Assembly (NCBI GenBank): GCA_037577475.1
Contig: CM075203.1
Coordinates: 2,574,001-2,638,000 of the forward strand
Length of the DNA stretch: 64,000 nt
Direction of reading: 5' to 3'
Source of the DNA: Chaunax sp. Z400
Lineage: Eukaryota > Chordata > Actinopteri > Lophiiformes > Chaunacidae
The translations under genes were made by a program, and so were the position numbers. Position 1 is the stretch's first letter. Every line of letters starts with the position of its first letter. Shown piece by piece: positions 61,266-64,000 of this stretch. Under the pieces are notes generated by a model. That model worked only from the letters and a program-made list of their open reading frames with translations, was not told where the DNA came from and ran no database searches.

Positions 61266-61555
61266 CTTTATTTGTACAGCACTTTTCAAAAACACAGTTA
61301 CAAAGTGCTTAACAGAACAAGATAAAACAGAAACACATAGTTAATATTAAAAAGTGAAACAACACAGCATAAATAAAAACATGAGACCTGATAAACCTGA
61401 GTATAATAAAAGCATAAAAGTAATAACAGAGGGATTGAAACGATAAAAAAAAGCCTTTATAGAAGTAAGTTTTGAGAAGTGATCTAAAAGAGTGAACTGA
61501 CTTAAACTGTTGACCTCATTTCCTCAGGCTGGGAATTCCGCAGAGGTGGAGCTTT
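61229..61555 (+). repeat. (TAA)n plus teleost 'TTTATTTGTACAGCAC' repeat
   Basis: A TAA microsatellite (61229-61263) runs straight into ACTTTATTTGTACAGCAC, then CAAAGTGCTTAACAGAACAAG, AGTAAGTTTTGAGAAGTGAT and CTCAGGCTGGGAATTCCGCAG. This is a well-known arrangement of a fish dispersed element, here nearly 300 bases long. Confidence 0.65.
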
Positions 61556-62189
61556 AATGGAAAACCTGTTTAGACCCATGGAGGTAAATTAGTCCCATAT
61601 TTCACAATACAAGTCTTAAGAATATTCTGACACGATACAGTTCTTCAAAGTATATAAATGAAAATAAAATGGTTAAAATGCTGCCTGATAATCTAATAAT
61701 GTCAGATATAGTCATGAATCAACCAGGATATTTTGACTTTGGATACTTGAAGCATGTTTTCCTGATCCTGTTATTTAAAAACAACATTTTTATATTGCTG
61801 CAATATGTTTTTATTGAAGTAAAAGTGAAGACAGATTCTTCCTCTGCAGATTTTTAAGATTTTTTTGCTTCGGTAAAGATGAAACTGTTTTCTACTTAAA
61901 CTACTGAGAGTTACATAATACTGTTTTCACTCAAATGTATGAACTATGAACATGTGGCAGCTGCAGAGACCCTCTCTGATGAGTGATTTGTAGAACCAGA
62001 GGTAGAACAACATTTTCAGATCTTCCCAAACAGAAAACGTCCCTTTCATGTTCGTCCAGCGTGGCCAAAACAAGGGTGCAATTGTGGTTGTCACCAAACA
62101 ATGACATTTTTTCTTCTCTCTGAATTCCCCATATCATCTCTACACAGATGAGCAATTTGTCTGTCATGAGGTCTGAGGCATCGGCCCAC

Positions 62190-62450
62190 TCTGCGCCCAT
62201 TTCACTGACAACACCGTTATTAGCGGTAAGCTGAGCCAGTGGCAAATGAATCTGCCTACTGTTCAGGAGGCCGGGGCTCTTTTCACCCATTAATATGATA
62301 AATATATTAATTATGAATCTGGATGACAGTACAATCAGATTGTCAGGCTTCCAGACTTGGCCTTTGTGATAAGTCTGCTTTGAGTTTTTGGGTCTCCTCT
62401 GGTTACAGGAGCTGTCGTCCCCGGGGCTCGGCCTCTTATCAGCGCCTGAC
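62190..62450. promoter_or_regulatory. Candidate conserved regulatory element L
   Basis: ACCGTTATTAGCGGTAAGC, AAATGAATCTGCCTACTG, ACCCATTAATATGATAAATAT, ATTAATTATGAATCTGG, GACAGTACAATCAGATTGTC and GGCCTTTGTGATAAGTC. A 175-codon open frame crosses it but looks accidental. Inference. Confidence 0.4.
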
Positions 62451-63485
62451 CCATTCACTCGGTAATTTCCTGTGTGTTGTAATTAAATGGAGGCTTTCTG
62501 GTTGCAAGTGACTCTTTTTAAGAGGTGCTTCTTGGGTTTCAGGTGGAAGGGATACTTAATGGACCGGCTGTCTCCCCCATGTCCTCTGCAGGACTCGATG
62601 GGCACCATGATGTTTATGCAGCGGTACATACAGTACAGTATACTGCAGCTGCTTAAATGTGAAGATCTTACTAATGTTTATACTGAAGAAGAACCCCTGT
62701 GACCGGATACTTATCTTAAACTCTTTAATCATCCAATTACAAATAATAGCGGAACATCATGAGAGGTCCATGCTTAGGTATTTTTATTTTAATTGGACTA
62801 CTGTCATTATTCTAAGTCCTATTTCTTAATTCTTACTTTTTTTCACGATCTTTGCAAAATATTCAAAAAAGGAAAGAAGACGAAAGTGAAAAGTGATTCA
62901 GAATCTACAAATTTAGGCTACTAAAAGTATCGGAAGTTCAAGTATTCATGCAGCAAAACAGGCCCTGAGAGTAAAATGTCACTGCATATTAAACTGCTGA
63001 ATTATTACTGGTGATGCATTCAAGTGTAACCAGGATTCCAAAAGTTTAAGTGACTGAAACTGAACATCTTTAAATTCTCATTTAAGGTGAAGTGATACAC
63101 AAACAGTGATACAAAGAGAGACCTCACATGTATGCAGAACCACAGAGATGGAGCCCAAACAGGCAACCTTTAAGTAAGCTAAAGCTAAGCTAATATAGCT
63201 AATGATCACAGTCTAATGAATATAAAGTCACCTGACATAGATTTATTTTTAAGGAGTTAGTTTAAAGTATGATTAAAATATGTTTTCATTGAAAGCAGTG
63301 GCCTCCACCAATGAAACTGAGCCACAAATTACCAGACATGTCACTGAAAATAAGTTTAGTGTCAACTATGACAAAAAGGTTAGCCATGATTTTTAAAAAT
63401 ATGATTCACTCTTAATCTCTTCACATTAAGAAAGAAGAGACCTTGAATAATTCAGAAATGATCCGTATGTTGTTTAGTTTTCTTT

Positions 63486-63491
63486 TTTATT
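63486..63491 (-). terminator. Poly(A) signal of the right-edge gene
   Basis: TTTATT on the plus strand reads AATAAA on the minus strand, about 90 bases after the stop at 63580-63582. Confidence 0.55.
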
Positions 63492-63579
63492 TGAAGAAAG
63501 AGATTTAAACATTAAAACAAATTAAAACACAGAATCACAAAAGATGTCCTGGTAGTCTGGTAGGAGGAATCAGGGTCTT

Positions 63580-64000
63580 CTAGCGTTTGAAGAGACGGGA
63601 CCAGAAGCCTCTCTTCTTCTTCTTTGTGACCACGAGGAGTTCCTGAGGAGAAAAAGACATTGTTAGAATTCAGTTCCAAAGCTCTGCTGTTGGTCGTATG
63701 AAGGGCTTCAAATGACTTATTTTTTAACCACAACCCTCAAAGTTCAACCTTTGGTCTGAAGTCGTCTGAAATAAGTTGTTAGAATGAAAACTATGAGCTT
63801 ACCTGTAGCTTGATGTTCTCCTCCTTCAGCTGCTGTGCTGTCTTCTGCCAGTGCTCACACAGCTCTGAGAGCTCCATCCTTTTAGAGACCTCCTTCTGAA
63901 GGCTCTCCTCCCTTTCAGAGAGCTTCTGCTTCAGTACTTCTTCCTTCTTGTGGAGCTCAGTTTGGAAGGACATCTCTGTCTCAGAGAGCCTCTTCTGGAG
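63580..64000 (-). CDS. C-terminal exons of a coiled-coil protein, partial
   Basis: Two exons on the minus strand: 64000-63803 (runs off the window) and 63642-63580. They join in phase 0 across a 160-base intron. The visible 87 codons are a charged heptad-like coiled coil with internal near-repeats built on LSE-E-x-LQK-E (QKRLSETE, KQKLSEREESLQKEVSKR), followed by a basic-aromatic tail KKKKRGFWSRLFKR ending at TAG. The tail could bind membranes or nucleic acid. Family not recognised. Only the C-terminus is in view. Confidence 0.65.

Larger units (their letters stand above)
57511..63485. other. Gene-free tract, right side
   Basis: No supportable exon on either strand apart from the repeats and candidate elements listed. 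Longer open frames here (for example 61931-62458 minus) have no domain signature. Confidence 0.55.

Noticed and set aside
61931..62458. 175-codon open frame on the minus strand
   Set aside because: No domain, no splice context, mixed composition, and it overlaps an enhancer-like block. Treated as accidental.
32100..63485. GPR26 or CPXM2, expected by human synteny after BUB3
   Set aside because: No seven-helix frame or carboxypeptidase exon found on either strand.
1..64000. CRISPR arrays, operons, phage or integrated virus
   Set aside because: The window is intron-rich vertebrate DNA; no regularly spaced repeats and no viral gene frames were seen.

Overview
This window is vertebrate nuclear DNA, almost certainly from a ray-finned (teleost) fish. 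The genes are split into many short exons with GT-AG introns, the proteins align from memory end to end with vertebrate families, and the introns and intergenic tracts carry short dispersed repeats typical of teleosts. There is no sign of bacterial, viral or organellar sequence. Exons were assembled by hand. In each of the six complete genes the exon lengths sum to a multiple of three and the protein length matches the family.

Layout: (1) 1-550, minus strand: the first two exons of an unidentified gene that runs out of the window on the left. (2) 1606-10291, plus: a 22-exon membrane metalloprotease of the ADAM9 type (812 aa). (3) 11228-13161, plus: pstk, the kinase of selenocysteine synthesis (348 aa). 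(4) 13666-15816, minus: ikzf5/Pegasus (416 aa), tail to tail with pstk. (5) 16499-21841, plus: acadsb, mitochondrial short/branched-chain acyl-CoA dehydrogenase (429 aa), head to head with ikzf5. (6) 25012-26157, plus: the homeobox gene hmx3 (290 aa) behind about 3 kb of probable regulatory DNA. (7) 28633-31714, plus: bub3, spindle-checkpoint WD40 protein (326 aa). (8) 32.1-43.1 kb: gene-free, with several patches that look like conserved enhancers. (9) 43135-56174, minus: a 322-aa gene with a NERD (nuclease-related) domain, whose last exon lies beyond a 9.8-kb intron. (10) 57.4-63.5 kb: a second gene-free tract. (11) 63580-64000, minus: the 3' end of a coiled-coil protein.

The order pstk-ikzf5-acadsb-hmx3-bub3 is the same as on human chromosome 10q26, but hmx2, which lies between HMX3 and BUB3 in human, is not visible. 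This fits a teleost duplicate that lost hmx2. The genes do not form one pathway. pstk, ikzf5, acadsb and bub3 are housekeeping or general genes around the developmental regulator hmx3. The gene-poor DNA on both sides, including the giant intron of the NERD gene, probably holds long-range control elements. Conservation could not be tested here, so those calls are inference.

The most interesting items are the NERD-domain gene, the loss of hmx2, a possible dual mitochondrial/nuclear start in the left-edge gene, the bub3 final donor that overlaps a stop codon, a decayed Tc1-like transposon in acadsb intron 2, and at least four other dispersed repeat families with copies that can be matched to each other within the window.
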